A DNA stretch of 64,000 nt from Uropetala carovei. Taxonomy: Eukaryota; Arthropoda; Insecta; Odonata; Petaluridae. The stretch's first letter is position 1, and the number at the start of each line of letters is the position of its first letter. Shown piece after piece: positions 1 through 13,007 of the stretch. The translations under genes were made by a program, and so were the position numbers. The notes under the pieces were generated by a model. The model ran no database searches, was not told the DNA's origin, and was given only the letters and a program-made list of their open reading frames with translations. The stretch is taken from contig JAXCHB010000210.1 in the NCBI GenBank assembly GCA_036926305.1, forward strand, positions 1 to 64,000. Reading direction: 5' to 3'.

Positions 1-82
<82 letters not shown>
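1..82. repeat. (TC)n microsatellite
   Basis: An uninterrupted dinucleotide run of about 41 units that reaches the window edge, so its true length is unknown. Confidence 0.97.
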
Positions 83-86
<4 letters not shown>

Positions 87-1240
87 CCACGTGGAGAGCT
101 GAGGGAAATTCATTCCGAAACCTCCGAACCTCCCTCTCAATCCCCGTTTTCCCTATTAATGATTTCCAGAACTCATTCATTCATTCTACCCTACCAAAAA
201 TTTGATCCGCCCCTCTTTCTACAAGCTTTTATTCTGCTTTGATGAAATATTCTGTCTCCCCCTCTCTTTCTCTATCTCTATCTATTTCTCTCACTCTCTC
301 CATCCTCCTTTACCTCTCTTTCTCCAACGCCTCTCTCTACGGGAAAAATTTTCCCACCCTCTTTCCTCCTTTCTCTCTGCAATAACAAAGAATTCTCTTT
401 CCCTTTCGTCCTTCCTCTGTCCTTTCGATCACGTCCTTTTATGGGTCTCTCTTTTCTAAAACAAAGTATTATGTTTCCGCTTAGTGAGAATTTTCTCTCT
501 CCACTTTATCGTTTTATGACACCTTGTCCCTGCCTTTTTTTCTTACACTATGATATGGTTTCTCTCTTGGTTCTTCTTATGACCTACTTAATGCAAATGG
601 TGAGGAACCTAAAGTTACAAGGATTATATATGGTCGGCGTATATAATGTGCAATATTTTCAAAGAGGACCTAATTATACTTGGTATAAATTACATCCTAG
701 TATTAAACAAATTTTATTGTTCTCTTATTCTAAATATTCTTCCTCATTCACCTGAACATAAACTATTATTTTCGCTATCCTATCTTTCCTCTTCAATTCC
801 TCTCTCTCTCGTACTCTTCATCACTCCCTACACTTTACTCTCCACCTACATCTTTCATCTTCCTCTCTTTCCTCCTACCATTACCCCCTTACTCTTTATA
901 CCTCACTCTCTCCCCTTTCCCACTTTTTCCCAATCTTTTCCTCTCTTTTTTCCCCATTTCTCTATTTCCCCATTACCACTCTCACCACATTTCGCTCCTC
1001 TCTCCAATCCCGTCCCGTGTGAAGCAGCCTGAGATCCCCGTCGCCCATACTGACTTATTTATTCATTCCAGCCGCAGTCCCCTTCTCTTTTTTAAAAAAT
1101 CCTCCCTTTCTCCGCATCTTTCTCGCCCTCTCTTTCTACTCTCGCCCGCAAACTCTCTCGCTCTTCCCTCCTTCCTCTTCTCGCTTCCTCCTCTTCGACA
1201 CTCTGACGTTACAGACTTCTGAACCGCCTTATCAACTCGT
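83..1240. other. pyrimidine-rich non-coding tract
   Basis: The plus strand is strongly C+T rich, with many short TCTC, CCTC and TTCC blocks, especially from 200 to 440 and from 770 to 1220. Open frames here are Ser/Leu/Pro/Phe-rich products of base composition and show no domain. I see no gene. Confidence 0.7.
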
Positions 1241-2860
1241 CGATGCGGGGTGAGCATCGACTTTTAAGGTCTCTTTACGAGGGCGACAACGTGAAATGAT
1301 TGGAAGCGCATTAACCCCGCCGCGTTACATCTTCGGCGTAATTTAATTTTGGAGCTCAATCGACCCGGTGTAGAAACACTGACGACGAAATCGACCTCGT
1401 AGGCATACGCGGGTATTTTTCGAAAATCTCGCTGCTTTCCTCGATAGCCGTTCGATCCTGTATTCACGTCTACGTTATCTTAAACTATATTTTTAACGCT
1501 TTTTTTTATAAAAAAAGAGCTTATGTACCTATTCGGTTCGTCCGTCTGTGTATCTGTCTGTCTGACCGTGTACAAAATAATTCAAATATTACGCAATCTA
1601 CAAACACCATATTTTCAGTTCTACATTCGATATAGATATGGAAAATATCTGGGGTCCGTCCGTCTGTCCGTTTGTCTTTTAAAAGGATATTAGAAAACCA
1701 TTTACGAACTATTTATACGGGTCCATTATGCCCTTTGTATTGTTGGTCGTATTCATAGCAACGAATGTAAATAAACAAGTATACTATTAAGCGAAAGTAA
1801 GCGAAATTACACAGTTATAAATATTTATTCTATGAATTATTTTGTCGTTATAATTGAATGCCATTTGTTCTTGAAAAAAGGTTTACGTGGCATGCTGCTT
1901 AACATTTTAATGGTAAAACACATCGCTGTGAGATTAGTTAATAAATTTTTCGAAACAAAAGTGAAATTACAAAGGTCTGAAAATGTATTTACATAATTAA
2001 TGTACTGAATGTTATTAAAGATGCAAAATTTTCAATATGGGTTGGTCTGAAGGAGAATGCTTTTATTTTAGTATTCTTAAAAAGGTGGCATGTAATTTCC
2101 TCTGCAATTCTTTCCTTACTTGTTATAGGCAATCGTTCTGGTATTAATCCAAATAAAAATCTACATAATTTCCTTTCAGGCGTACACTAACTTCGCACTA
2201 CAGCGCTGAATTTCGTTGAATTCAGTGGCGGGAAACTGATATCACGTCGCTCCAGTTTATGCAACATTTAATTAAAAAAGTATTAAATTCCATTCTGGCT
2301 GAATTTTCTCTGCGAAAGTAAGGTTTCTTCCAGAGATTGCGATGCTAATTAATTCGATCCGTTATAATTTTCCTCAATTTCTCTCTAAATGGAAGTTTAA
2401 AAAAAAATTAATTAATCTTACCGAGAATTCCACGGCAACCGATTAGTTTCCTTGCGGGATAATTTTCTTGGCGCTTCCCAACCGTAACCTCATTATACCG
2501 TCATTCTATATCATCATTTGCTAATCTCTGTTATCGTTCAAATATCTTTCCTTGGACTAACAGAAAGATCAACTCTCTTAAAAACTACCCAAAAACTACT
2601 CATGGCAGTAACACGATTCTTGCAAAAACGTTTTCATTTTTTTCTCAGTTGGCATCGCATAATTTAATTCTTCTCAGGAGTCGATTCGCTCGATTCCAAG
2701 AGCGTTTGTTTCCAACTTTTTTATTGTGACGGAAAGCAATGCTGAATAGTTCTTACGCTATAATGTTTCATAAAATATGGATGAGCTATAAGCTCGAGAC
2801 TTTCGTATGACCAAAAAAAAGGAATTTTAAAATTGCAATTTAGAGAAAAATAAAATTTCT
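1241..2860. other. AT-rich DNA, no gene recognised
   Basis: No coding region is supported. Two patches rich in CCGTCTGTCTGT-like words (about 1534-1572 and 1657-1678) resemble words in the hairpin-ended repeats elsewhere in this window, so an old mobile element may be present. It cannot be delimited. Confidence 0.5.
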
Positions 2861-2861
2861 G

Positions 2862-2945
2862 AATATAAACGAAAACCCATCCTAGACCTTCGACTTTCGA
2901 GGTAAGTGCTTTAACCGAGTAAGCTATCGATTATTCCAACTGAAG
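2862..2945 (-). repeat. degenerate tRNA-derived SINE fragment
   Basis: On the minus strand the segment reads like a tRNA head. It has an A-box-like TAGCTTACTCGG followed by GGTTAAAGCACTTACC, and its B box is decayed. The same TAGCTTAGTTGGTTAAAG-type head occurs at 49003-49078, so this looks like an older member of that SINE family and not a functional tRNA gene. Confidence 0.5.
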
Positions 2946-3480
2946 CGTAGTTAATGTTCGTATACAATCTCTTGCAAACATCAAGAAAACAGCTAACACG
3001 ACATACCTATGTGCGTGCGCCTGCGTGTATTCATGTATTTATAACAAACGTTGAATGGAAGAGAGATCGAAGCTACTTATCACATATCAATTACTTTATT
3101 TTATTTAAGTAGTCAAGAGTTCTAAACATTTTAAAAACAGAACAATAATTTCGCCTACTTTCTTATTAATACAGTGAGCAAACTGAGTCTGAATAATAAG
3201 TAATTCCAGCACTACTACAAGCGCAGTACTAGCGATTTAATAACGGTCATGTGATTTTCCTCGTTCAATATTTTCTCTCGAATCCTAATATATATATTTG
3301 AAATGTTCCCGGAAATCGCTTTAACCGATTCGTCCTTAACGTAGTAAATTCCCCTCAAACTGAAACAGCTTCTCAATGAAAATGAAAATTCATTTTCTTT
3401 TCCCAAAGCCCGCCTTGGCCGCCACAGCTATACGGTATCTTAAAATTCTACAGATTAAATATTTTCTTTGTAGATATATT

Positions 3481-4330
3481 ATATAGACACCTACAAAGAA
3501 AATGGACTTGTCCACTGCCTTGCAAAGTATTAATCCCTCCTCTCTACCTTGTTTGCTTCGTAAAATCCTTCATCCGGGTGCATCACTATCCTTCACTTCA
3601 TCCTCCCATCTTTTTTCCGCCCCCTTCGTTTTATTCACCACGTATCTCTTCCTCCTTTGTCCTCTTCTCCGTCACTCCCAATTTACCCTTTATCTTGCGT
3701 CCCTTCCCTGCGTCTTAAGCATATATTCTTTCCAACTCTAATTTTTCTCCCTCCTACTCCTCTCGCTTCCCTACCCCCTTTTTATTCATGCCCTTTCATT
3801 GCATATTTCTCGTCATTCTCTCTCTCTCTTGATTCTTTAATTACCTTCTTACGCTACTTATCCTCTTACAGACATTGGCATACCTCTGGCTAAAATAAAA
3901 TTGATAATTTTAGCTGATCTGAGTAACCACCCCGCTGGTCTGAGTTTGTGCTACGTAATTGAAAATAGCTTATTATTTTCTCTAGCTCTACGAAAGTCAC
4001 GCGACCCTTTGGTAATATATTTGGAAGGAAATTCGCAGTTTAAAAGTAAAGGGTATATCACTGACGCGAATGAAACTTGACAGATATCCAGCCGTTCTCT
4101 TTTTAATTCTTCTCTTTTATTTTCCTGTGCCTTCTTCCTTTCCTAATCCTCCCCTTTCCTCAACTTATTCTCTTCTCCCCCTCTAATCTTATCGTCTTTC
4201 CCCCCTCCATCATCCTATTTCGCATTCTCCGTTTCTCCGCTTGCTTCTCATTCAACCCTTTTTTCTTTCCCCAGTTCTTCATTACAACTCCCATTCATCC
4301 TTTCCCTCTTCCTCACCTAACGATCTACGA
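3481..4330. other. pyrimidine-rich non-coding tract
   Basis: A second C+T-rich block on the plus strand, interrupted by an ordinary AT-rich segment at about 3895-4080. The Leu/Ser/Pro-rich open frames are compositional. The 2946-3480 stretch before it holds nothing I recognise. Confidence 0.6.
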
Positions 4331-6300
4331 AAAATACAACTTCTCTCCATAAGTTTTAAGGGGAAGGAAAATTAAAATAAGCCGCAGATTTCGGTCATAA
4401 CCTTCCACCGTGTATAATGGGAAAAGGAATGAATGGAATGCCGGATATTAAGATTCTTTCTCTCTCCATCCTTTATTCCGCATCGCGAAACGCCAATACG
4501 CCGCGCCGGCCTGAATTTTTCATGTTTCCTTATGTAAGGACAGGTTCTGAACCTCTCCATTTTCGTTGAGTGTGTACATATAAATATATACATACTACGG
4601 AATATATATATACCATTATATATAGTCATTCTCGACGCAACTATAAACAAACTCCCGAAACTCCAAATTACGACGTTGAGTGAAGCATTTAATTTTCACC
4701 AGCGCGGAAAGAGCATATTTTCTTGGAGTTATTTCATTATCTTTGAGGACCCATACGATTCGCGGATATGGATCTACGGTTATTTTTTCCCACAGCTTCG
4801 AGGGAAAAAATGCTCAAAAGCTCGAAAAAATTTACGCGAGAGCTTTAATTAACAGGTATTCCATGACACGCGGAACGATGCGAAATAATTAGACACACCC
4901 TAATGGAATGATGTCGTTTTTATTCCAGGACAAAATATCTTTTTAAAAACCACCCAGAAAGTATTTGAAGTGATTAGTTTGTAAGTATTTTTCCGATTCG
5001 CATTCTCAGAGCGGTGTCGGTGGTAAAAATATAGCCATAGGTTAAAGCGACGATACGACGGCAAATTTATTTTCTTTGAATCTGCTCAAAATTATATTTT
5101 AATTCTTGTGTTTCATTTTACTTCCACTTTTTATCATTGAAAACTGAGGAGCATAAGCAAAAAATTGGTGCAGGTCCCATATCTGCGCAAATACAGTTGT
5201 CATAGCGAAAACTTTTTTGGACTCACGGATACCATCAAAATCTACAATCTTGTACATATCATAAAGTAAAAAATTAAAGTTGGATCCTATTTTATCTTTC
5301 CCCAGACGGGAATGTGCCTCAGTTTGTTTTTCGAAGATTGTGGATCAAAACCATATAGGTAATTATCGCTGCGTTTGGATTGGTACTATCGAAAATGCGG
5401 AATGTAAGTGTTGACCTAATTCAGGTGACTCAATAGATAAAATTCCGACTACTCATGCATTCTACGGAAATTCGAATCGCTCAAAGTTAAGTATTATTAT
5501 CAATGAGGCCAATAAACAGCGAGCGGAAATTCTATCGATTCGATATTATAATTTTGCCGCATATATCGGAGAATAAAACTAAGGATTAATTCGTAATTCA
5601 TTTCAACCTACAGTCAACAAGTGGAAATATACATGATCATGTTAATATAGACAGAAAATCTGTATGATTTGAACGGCCTCGCTCTTCAAATGCCCCGAAA
5701 AGTCCTCTACCAAAACATTGATTTGATGTCGATGTATTAATAAATTTTAACGAAAAATCCAATAATTCCTCAAAAATTTTAAAAATATTTTCAGAAAAAA
5801 TTGATAATTTTTTTTTAATTATCAAAAATGTTATCCTAAATATCTATTTTTTGAGTATTTCGAAATATATGCACAAAAATACTTTTGCGATATTTTCGAT
5901 TATGAAAATAAAAAATGAAATGGAAAATTTCCCATATCCGTGAACGAAATAGATGAGAAGGCATTAGGCAATCTTAACAGAAACATAACTACTTGTGGTC
6001 GCAAAATGTCAATGATGTCAATCAGACTGAATAATAATAATAATCCCACGGAACCTGCACAGAAGTATTTCGTTGCTGGAGCTAGACAGCAAGTTCTATG
6101 TTAATCTGCAGAAGTAGGTTATAATAAACACCACATTAAACACACATTGAGGAGGTTCCTCAATAATAATGCCTAGTTGTGTCAAACATACATGGCAATA
6201 ATACCGCTTATACAGCTTGAGACATCCCCTCTGTATGAGCTTGAATCCGGGATGCCCCCGAGATTGCAAAAAACAATAATAATACAAACAAATAAAAAAC
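4331..6300. other. AT-rich DNA, no gene recognised
   Basis: Only short non-conserved open frames are present. The last 250 bases (about 6050-6300) may be more 5' sequence of the LINE fragment that follows, but I cannot align them to a known domain. Confidence 0.5.
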
Positions 6301-6684
6301 CTCAGGCAATATTTTTATTCAAGAGAAGAGAACAAGCTACATATAGCCATAATTGCAATCGATAATTCAGCCACACCGCTAAAACTTCAAAACCGGCAAT
6401 ATGAAGACTATATCCATATAACAACAGAAGACCAAAAAATAGAACCTTAGAGAAATAAAATACTACATGGAAAACACCCGTACCAGGTATCACAGAACCA
6501 CATAGACAAAGAAGGTTCAAATAAATGGCTAACCACAGGACAACTATTCGTAGAAACCGAAGACTTCAATATAGCCATCCAAGACTAAGTAATAAAAACA
6601 AGGAATTACGCAAAACACATCATAAAACATCCGTCAGTATCTGCCGATAAATGTAGAAAATGCAAAGCAAGTGTAAAGCTAAAA
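6301..6684 (+). pseudogene. non-LTR retrotransposon (LINE) C-terminal fragment
   Basis: This is the decayed 3' end of a LINE polyprotein, read in two frames. Frame 1 from 6301 reads about 34 codons past EENKLHIAI to a stop near 6448. A second frame then carries LHGKHPYQVSQ, SNKWLTTGQLF, VETEDFNIAIQD, a stop, NYAKHIIKHPSVSADKCRKC and then loses similarity. In intact relatives this region is the conserved tail after the reverse transcriptase, ending in a Cys-rich zinc-finger-like motif (CRKC and onward). Here the motif is cut after its first two cysteines. At least one frameshift and two in-frame stops make it non-functional. The clade is not assigned. Confidence 0.75.
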
Positions 6685-7838
6685 TTCACTGTTGGCCTAA
6701 TTTTGTTTTATAACGTTATACTTAGGCGTAATATCGCAACTTCTGATTCCGAAGTTGTGCGAGAAAGACGAAGTAAAAAGCAAAATTATAAACTTAAGCA
6801 TTTTCGCGTAGGGTACCCATTCAACACTCTTGACGTACCCCCGGATGAAAACCCCTGCTATAGAAAAATACCTATTTCATGTTGTAAATTTTCTATATTT
6901 CTGAAAACAAGACGGTGCGCAAAAGGTCCACGATTATAATACGAGGCAACAAACGATAAACACTTACTGACTCCGGAGCTTTTCCCCGTATATTCTAAAT
7001 TAATTATAGCCACTGGAAGTTCAACAATTTTCCTATCAAAAAATAAAAGGATATAACCGATGTTGTTCACCTTCCTTTAAATATTAATATTCATATAATT
7101 TACTTGAAAATTTAAACATATAAAGAAAATGAAATAGTACGACCTCTTCATAAAGTTAAATCAAATTCAATCAGTTTAATCCTTTTAATTGCGTTTCTAA
7201 ACGGGTTGCTCCTTGGGCAAATTTTAGTGTGTTTTTCCGATTCAGAAACGAACATAAAATGCGTATTTTTATAAGGCACATATTATTATTCGCACATGGA
7301 TAACAGACTGAGCTGAAATTACACGATATTTATATGTAGTTTCCTGATAAACAGCGACAAAATTACAAGTTCCTCACAAAGGGAACCAGACTAAAAAACG
7401 AGCCTTTAATAATCTCACTTTTTGGAAGTATGCAACGCATCCAGGGTTCCTTTCCCTTAGAAATAAACACAATAGCATTTATTAACACAACCCTGGTACA
7501 TCTCCCCACATTCAACGGAGACTTTTCATCCCTAACAAGACAGGAAAAGGAAAAGATTTAATAACAAAAGAGGAGTTTATCTCGCAGCCTCTCTTATGCG
7601 ACGGAACGGAAACTTTTTTTCTCGATGAGAGAGATAAAACAAAGGAGGAGAACTGGAGGAAGGAACTCATAAAGTTTAACCGATATCCTTCTACTTTTCC
7701 CCAACCTCTTCTGCAGAAGACAGCGCCGATAAGATTTAATAACAAAACAAGTTTTTTTCTTCCTCTAAAAAAAAAAAGAAATGGCGTAAGAATGCGATTT
7801 TAGCCTCTACTCCTTCACTCCTTCATCCTTACCCTTTT
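6685..7838. other. non-coding DNA, no gene recognised
   Basis: AT-rich, with only small non-conserved open frames. Purine-rich from about 7530 to 7680. Confidence 0.5.
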
Positions 7839-7893
7839 CTTTCTCTCTCTCTCCCTCCCTCTCTCTCTCTCTCCCTCCCTCTCTCTCTCTCTT
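7839..7893. repeat. (CT)n/(CCCT)n low-complexity tract
   Basis: Alternating CTCTCT and CCCTCCCT blocks directly before the hairpin-ended repeat at 7898. Confidence 0.9.
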
Positions 7894-7897
7894 TTTT

Positions 7898-8692
7898 ACT
7901 TTCTCCATACGTAGTATAGGGAAAGTATTGCGAAAACAACCGACTTCGAGATTTCAATGGAAATACACGTTTTGAGGTCCCTAGAACACGTTTAGACTAT
8001 TTTCGGAATGATGTATGTGTGTCTGTGTGTGTATGGATGTATGTGATTGTGGGCGCTCTAACTCAAAAGGTACTTTTCATATTAATACAAAATTTCATAT
8101 ACGTAATATAACACTTTAGCATGAGCACAAAGAACTGATAGGTTTTTGGACAATACCGGTTACCCAGAAGTCGAGGTTTATTCGAAACCCGATTCGGTTT
8201 TTGCGATATTTCTCCGATAATACCTCATTATTGTATACATTGACCATTACAAAAACTGTAGAAAATATAATTTCCTACATCTTTTATTTGAAACAATTTT
8301 CCGTAGCAGTTATTGTTTAGGAATTATTTATTATATTTTTTCGGTTTCCGTCAATTATCTCCTTAAAAACGTCGTTATTCGTAATCTTCGTGAGGACCAA
8401 AGTTGTAGAGAATAATATTTCTTCCAAGTTTTGTTTGAAACAAATTTTCGTAGAACCTTCCATTTAGTAGATAATTAATTTATTCGTAAATTTCCAGTAT
8501 ACAGCGCCGCCACCATGTAGCGGTGAATTCTGTAAACATATTCAAAATATACCTAATTTACGGTAATAGGGACGACAGTATTCTTTTACGATACGAAATA
8601 ATAATTTTGCGTTATAATGCTATTCATAATAATTTAAATATCTATACCCCAAATACGGAGAAAGTCACGTGTTGGCCACATCAGATTTTTTA
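7898..8692 (+). mobile_element. hairpin-ended dispersed repeat, copy 1
   Basis: The left end can fold: ACTTTC (7898-7903), inner ATAC/GTAT, then GAAAGT (7921-7926). It is followed by CGACTTCGAGATTT, a GTCTGTGTGTGTATG-type stretch, and from about 8055 a body nearly the same as 18688-19308. The right end reads GGAGAAAGT, then a degenerate form of GGCCACATCAGATTTTTT. There is no coding capacity, so it is a non-autonomous element. Its class is not certain. Confidence 0.75.
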
Positions 8693-8902
8693 AAGTCCAT
8701 ATTCAGTCGAACATCGGTCTTTTGAACCTTAAGGTAAAATGAAAGATAGTAATTTAGAACATGGGATTACTAGTGAGAAACGTTATCTTCCTCGGAGTTC
8801 AGGAAATACGTGTTGCATACCTTAGAGGCCTGTACGTGTAGTGTATATTCCACCCGCACATGCAGATTCTTCATGCATACCCACCCGCAACATTTGCTAC
8901 GG

Positions 8903-9185
8903 CAGCGGTTTCCAAACTTTGTAAAGCCGCGCCCTCGCCTTCAACTAAGAAAAATGTCCTTGCCCCACCTTATGTCATGTTGTATCAAAATTGCAAATTA
9001 TATATCCACTTTAAGGAAAACATGGACGCAAATGATACGCCCGTGCCAACTAAGAGCTAGAATTCGGCGACTGCATATTCTAGGTCTCACGATTATGACA
9101 ATTAAACCAACAGTAAATACAATGTGAAGTCTTTTTCCGCCCCCTTGACCTACTCACCGCGAACCTCACAGTTTGAAAACCACTG
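8903..9185. mobile_element. hAT-type MITE with 8-bp target duplication
   Basis: The element begins CAGCGGTTTCCAAACTTTG and ends, on the opposite strand, CAGTGGTTTTCAAACTGTG. These are typical hAT terminal inverted repeats. It is flanked by a perfect 8-bp duplication TGCTACGG at 8895-8902 and 9186-9193, the duplication length of hAT elements. At 283 bp without a transposase it is a MITE mobilised in trans. The small open frames inside it are not genes. Confidence 0.9.
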
Positions 9186-9193
9186 TGCTACGG

Positions 9194-11100
9194 ATACCCG
9201 TAGGTCGGATCAGGTAAACTGCGGGTACTCTACGTTAGAGTAACATATGTATATTGTAAAATAATGGTTTAATTGTGTACCAAACAGGAAAAGTATTGTT
9301 TTCAATACCATTTCCACAAAATATTCAAAAACAATTTTCTAGGTTTATTTATAAGAAACCATCGACGCTCCGTAACACTATGCTGGACCGTTTCTCCACT
9401 CGATCTTGTGTGGGGAGAAACCGGAATTCGCCTCCATTGGAATATTTGCGAAGCAACTACCTACGGGAAAACATTTGCCGGAAAGGACTAGCAGACGAGT
9501 ATAGAATATACGATTTATGTAGACAGAAAACCTCGAAAACCTTAAAGAATGAATGAGAAGATATTCAATGGAAATAATAACGTGGTGTGAAGAGATATGA
9601 GAAGGAGTTGGATAGTCCCATTCGGAAGGATTCTCGATAGTATACCAGGAGGAAATGCGGCACATGAGCATCCGCGGTGCTTTAGAAAGAAATGATGATG
9701 ATCGAGGAAATAACTATGAGCGATAGATTCAATGCAAAAAAACTTAAATATTTGCAATAGAAAGAGAGGAATGGATTACATTTCTCTTATGTAGTATATA
9801 CACAAATGTGCGTATGCAAACACACCCATGTACATACACACACACACACGGAGGAGATTGAGAGAAATATTCACTACTCTCGATTCCCATTCTTCCCTTT
9901 TTCCCATAAAAACCCTTTAGTGGCCTTATGCAAAACATATAAATAGCCGCCCATGCTCTTTCGCTTTTCCTCGTGAATCACCTCTCGTTTTCTCCCTATC
10001 TGTCTTCCCCTATTTCATCTCCTGCGAACGAGATTTCTTTTCTCGTCTTTATGCAGACTTCTTTTAAAAGATTCTCTCACTTTCTTTCTCCGTCGCTCTT
10101 GACGGCGACTGCTTTTGTGTGGCGCTTCTTCCCTTCCATTTTAAGATTCTTTCCTTTCTTTTTTTTACCTTATTTTGGACCCGTATATTTTGGAATTCGA
10201 GGCCGTCTGCAAAGAGTGTAGCTATCCTTTGTAAGGAAACTTAATCGATCTCTTCCTGCAGCTCATTTATGTGAAACATCGCTTTAAAAACGGGTTCATG
10301 AATTATCGTTTCACCTTATGGTCATTAATAGCATTTTACCACTAAACCGGTGGTGGTTAGTGAATTTATTAACCTAAATAAACATATTATATAGCGTCTA
10401 TTTCAGACATAAGATAATAAAAGTTTGTAATGGACCATGAAATTACCCAAAATATTCTATCCGGATTTCAATTACAGTAAAATTTTAATGGGAAGAAAGT
10501 TAAAATTATTTCTACAAAACGATTTTAATAGCATCGCAAGGATTTTGGGAACAATTATTTAAAGTTTAAAAAATTCTCGAACCTAACGTATCTGTTAGGT
10601 TTGGACGAATTTCTGCTCTAAATTATTTTAAAATTAATTATATTTATTAAAGCATACTGATATAATTCTCAGATAACCTTAGTTTCCACAGTAGTATTCT
10701 CTAAATATGTCGTTATGATATAACCACAAGGCTATCCGAGTTGAGAAATATACGATGGAGATTAGGATCCAAATGTGAATCGAATTCTTTTGACCCACAT
10801 TTCAATTGCAGCCAGCAAATCATTCGGCCAAATTGGAAATTATATTTGAAAGCATGCTGTTCCCTTTTCTTCTTTGCACAATTTTGACCCCATAGAACCA
10901 GCAATTTCCATGGCTAGGAATACAGGAGGCCATTAAAAAAAATAAATTTCAAGACTCGATCCTTTTGATCCGCCATCTTGCAGCATAAAAAAGGAAGAAA
11001 AGAAAATCTCCCTGCTCCGAAAACGCTTTCCTAATGCCACTTTTTTCTGTAAGTTTCTGTGGAAACGAAGCAACTTACTAACCGCGGCGTAAATGGAGCT
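9194..11100. other. non-coding DNA, no gene recognised
   Basis: Contains a short (CA)n stretch near 9836-9849 and a pyrimidine-rich patch near 9965-10180. Open frames around 9275-9556 look like none of the families I know. Nothing else can be supported. Confidence 0.5.
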
Positions 11101-11930
11101 AGATAGAGAGAAGGAATAAAATAAGGGAAGATAAATAAGAAAACACTAACCCGAAGTAGTGTCTTGCGCGAAAATATGAGTACTTTTTATCTGAAGAATG
11201 ACGGAAGGGGCGGAAAAATATAGGGGTCGAAAAATCCCGGCAGGTTCTCTGTCCCTCCCCGAGTTGGACTGATCATTTTAAGAGGGCGTCAGATAGAAGA
11301 CGGAGAAATAAGGAATCTTTCTCCGTCTTCGTTTTTCCCTCCCCTATCTCTAAATCCTCTCCCCCCCCCTTCTACGGAGTTGTAGAGGAGATAGACGGAA
11401 CGAGAAAGCGGAAGAGTTCATCTCCGAGTCAAGAGGGGGGAGAGGTGAACGGAGAGGAGAGCTGTGACGGAGGGGGGGAAAGAGGGAGAAGGGTCGACAG
11501 ACGGACCAGGGAAGGTTTTGAGCTTTAGCTCGAAGGGAGGGCAGGAGCGTGAGGCTACTTCAGAAAACTTGACTTGCTCCGAAGCGGGGATTGAGACGAA
11601 GGAGAGAGAGTGTGTTAAGGAGGGATGGAGGGAGAAAAAGAGCTGTGGAGTTAGGAGAGAGAGAGAGGGACGGTGTGGAATGGAAGCACCACATCTGAAA
11701 GAGGGAAAATATGACGAAGAGAGGGGGAGAGAGAAAAAGCGCCGAAAGATAGGAAAGTGGAAAAGAACAAGACGGCGGAGTTGACTTTCGAAGAAGTTTT
11801 CGTAGCAAGTTATCTTCCTCTCCTCGCACCACACGGGCTACAGGTGCCGATATAAGAGGAGTTTGGAAGTGAGGGAGAAAGAGAGAGAGAGAGGTGGGAC
11901 AGAAAATTTACGAAAGATGGTTTCGGACAG
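11101..11930. other. purine-rich non-coding tract
   Basis: The plus strand is dominated by GAGAGA, GGGAGA and GAAGGA words, strongest at 11400-11760 and 11865-11895. Overlapping open frames on both strands (Glu/Arg/Lys-rich on plus, Ser/Pro/Phe-rich on minus) are mirror artefacts of the composition. Confidence 0.7.
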
Positions 11931-12707
11931 CCAGAAGAACAGAGTTTTTCGATGAAACTGCTATCTTACAGCGTCCAAAACAATAAGTATTGCATCTGAA
12001 AAATTATAAGGGAAACTTTTGCCAGGGCTGCTTCTGAAGTGATTGGGCTGTTTTGCCGTCGGGAAACGTCGTAAAAAGAGGTGGAGAAAACTAAAAAATT
12101 CTGAACGTAGATGGAACTCTGGAGGGATTCATTCCATAGCTCGATATTCAAATTATTAAAGCGCCTCCTATGAACAACAACTACGATGAAACGTCATTTC
12201 TAGCTATAATAATTGCGTAGGATAATAAAATGACAGCGAGGGAATTATTCCTGAAGGATGGGTTGAATAAAGACTATCATTTCCAGCTCTAAAACTAAAA
12301 CTTATCCTCGATAACTTTATACACGTTGGTGAAGCTAAGAACATAACCTCCAACCCACGATCTGCTTACTTCGACTGAACACAAAGGAAACTACATCGAA
12401 TATTTTTTAAACCCACTTTATTGCTGTTATAAAACATTACGCTGCTGCTTTCAGTAAAAAAAATCCAATTCCATCCAACCGAAGTCATTCCAATCAAATT
12501 TTCAAGATGGCGTTCTTTAGACCTAGATAAAGGATTTGGTGATATAGTAAAGTCCCAGATTGCAAGGCTCGAGTTGTGAATGCCTACATCGTATCTTTGT
12601 GTCATCTATACATATCTATAAAGAAAAGTGTTTGTATGTTTTTTATAGCGCAGTAACTACAGCACGTAGAAACAACATCAAGGTGTCATTTAACCAGAAT
12701 AAAGAGT
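11931..12707. other. non-coding DNA, no gene recognised
   Basis: Ordinary AT-rich sequence without a recognisable domain or repeat. Confidence 0.5.
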
Positions 12708-12709
12708 TA

Positions 12710-13005
12710 TAGTCGGTTCACCAGCTAAAGTCTCTCGGCCTACAAGTAGCCAATCACGAACGTTTCCCCTTCCATCGCCCCTCTCAACTTTCGTGCGGGA
12801 CAGCAGATACCGGTGCGCGTTGCCAGCTCTTGCGGATTTTCGCCTTCAGCTGATATACTACGCAATTTCTAATGGCAACGCATCCCGATGTGATCTCTTC
12901 GAGAGCAGGAGTGAGTCTGGGTTCCTCCCCACTACCTTCCCAAACAAACCGTCTCCTATTGGCTGCTGCTAACTGGCCAAGAGACTTTAGCTGGTGAAAC
13001 GACTA
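12710..13005. mobile_element. 296-bp MITE with 31-bp terminal inverted repeats
   Basis: The left end reads TAGTCGGTTCACCAGCTAAA and continues AGTCTCTCGGCC. The right end, read on the minus strand, is the same over 31 bp with two mismatches. TA dinucleotides sit directly outside both ends (12708-12709 and 13006-13007), consistent with a TA target duplication. The interior is GC-richer than its surroundings and has no open frame worth reporting. The TA duplication suggests Tc1/mariner-like mobilisation, but the TIR sequence alone does not prove it. Confidence 0.85.
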
Positions 13006-13007
13006 TA

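Noticed and set aside
9275..9556. 93-codon frame as a LINE or gene fragment
   Set aside because: Some residues look protein-like, but I cannot place it in any family and it overlaps equally long frames on the other strand.
11418..11834. Overlapping frames of 106 and 138 codons on opposite strands
   Set aside because: Mirror images of one purine-rich tract, without conserved motifs.
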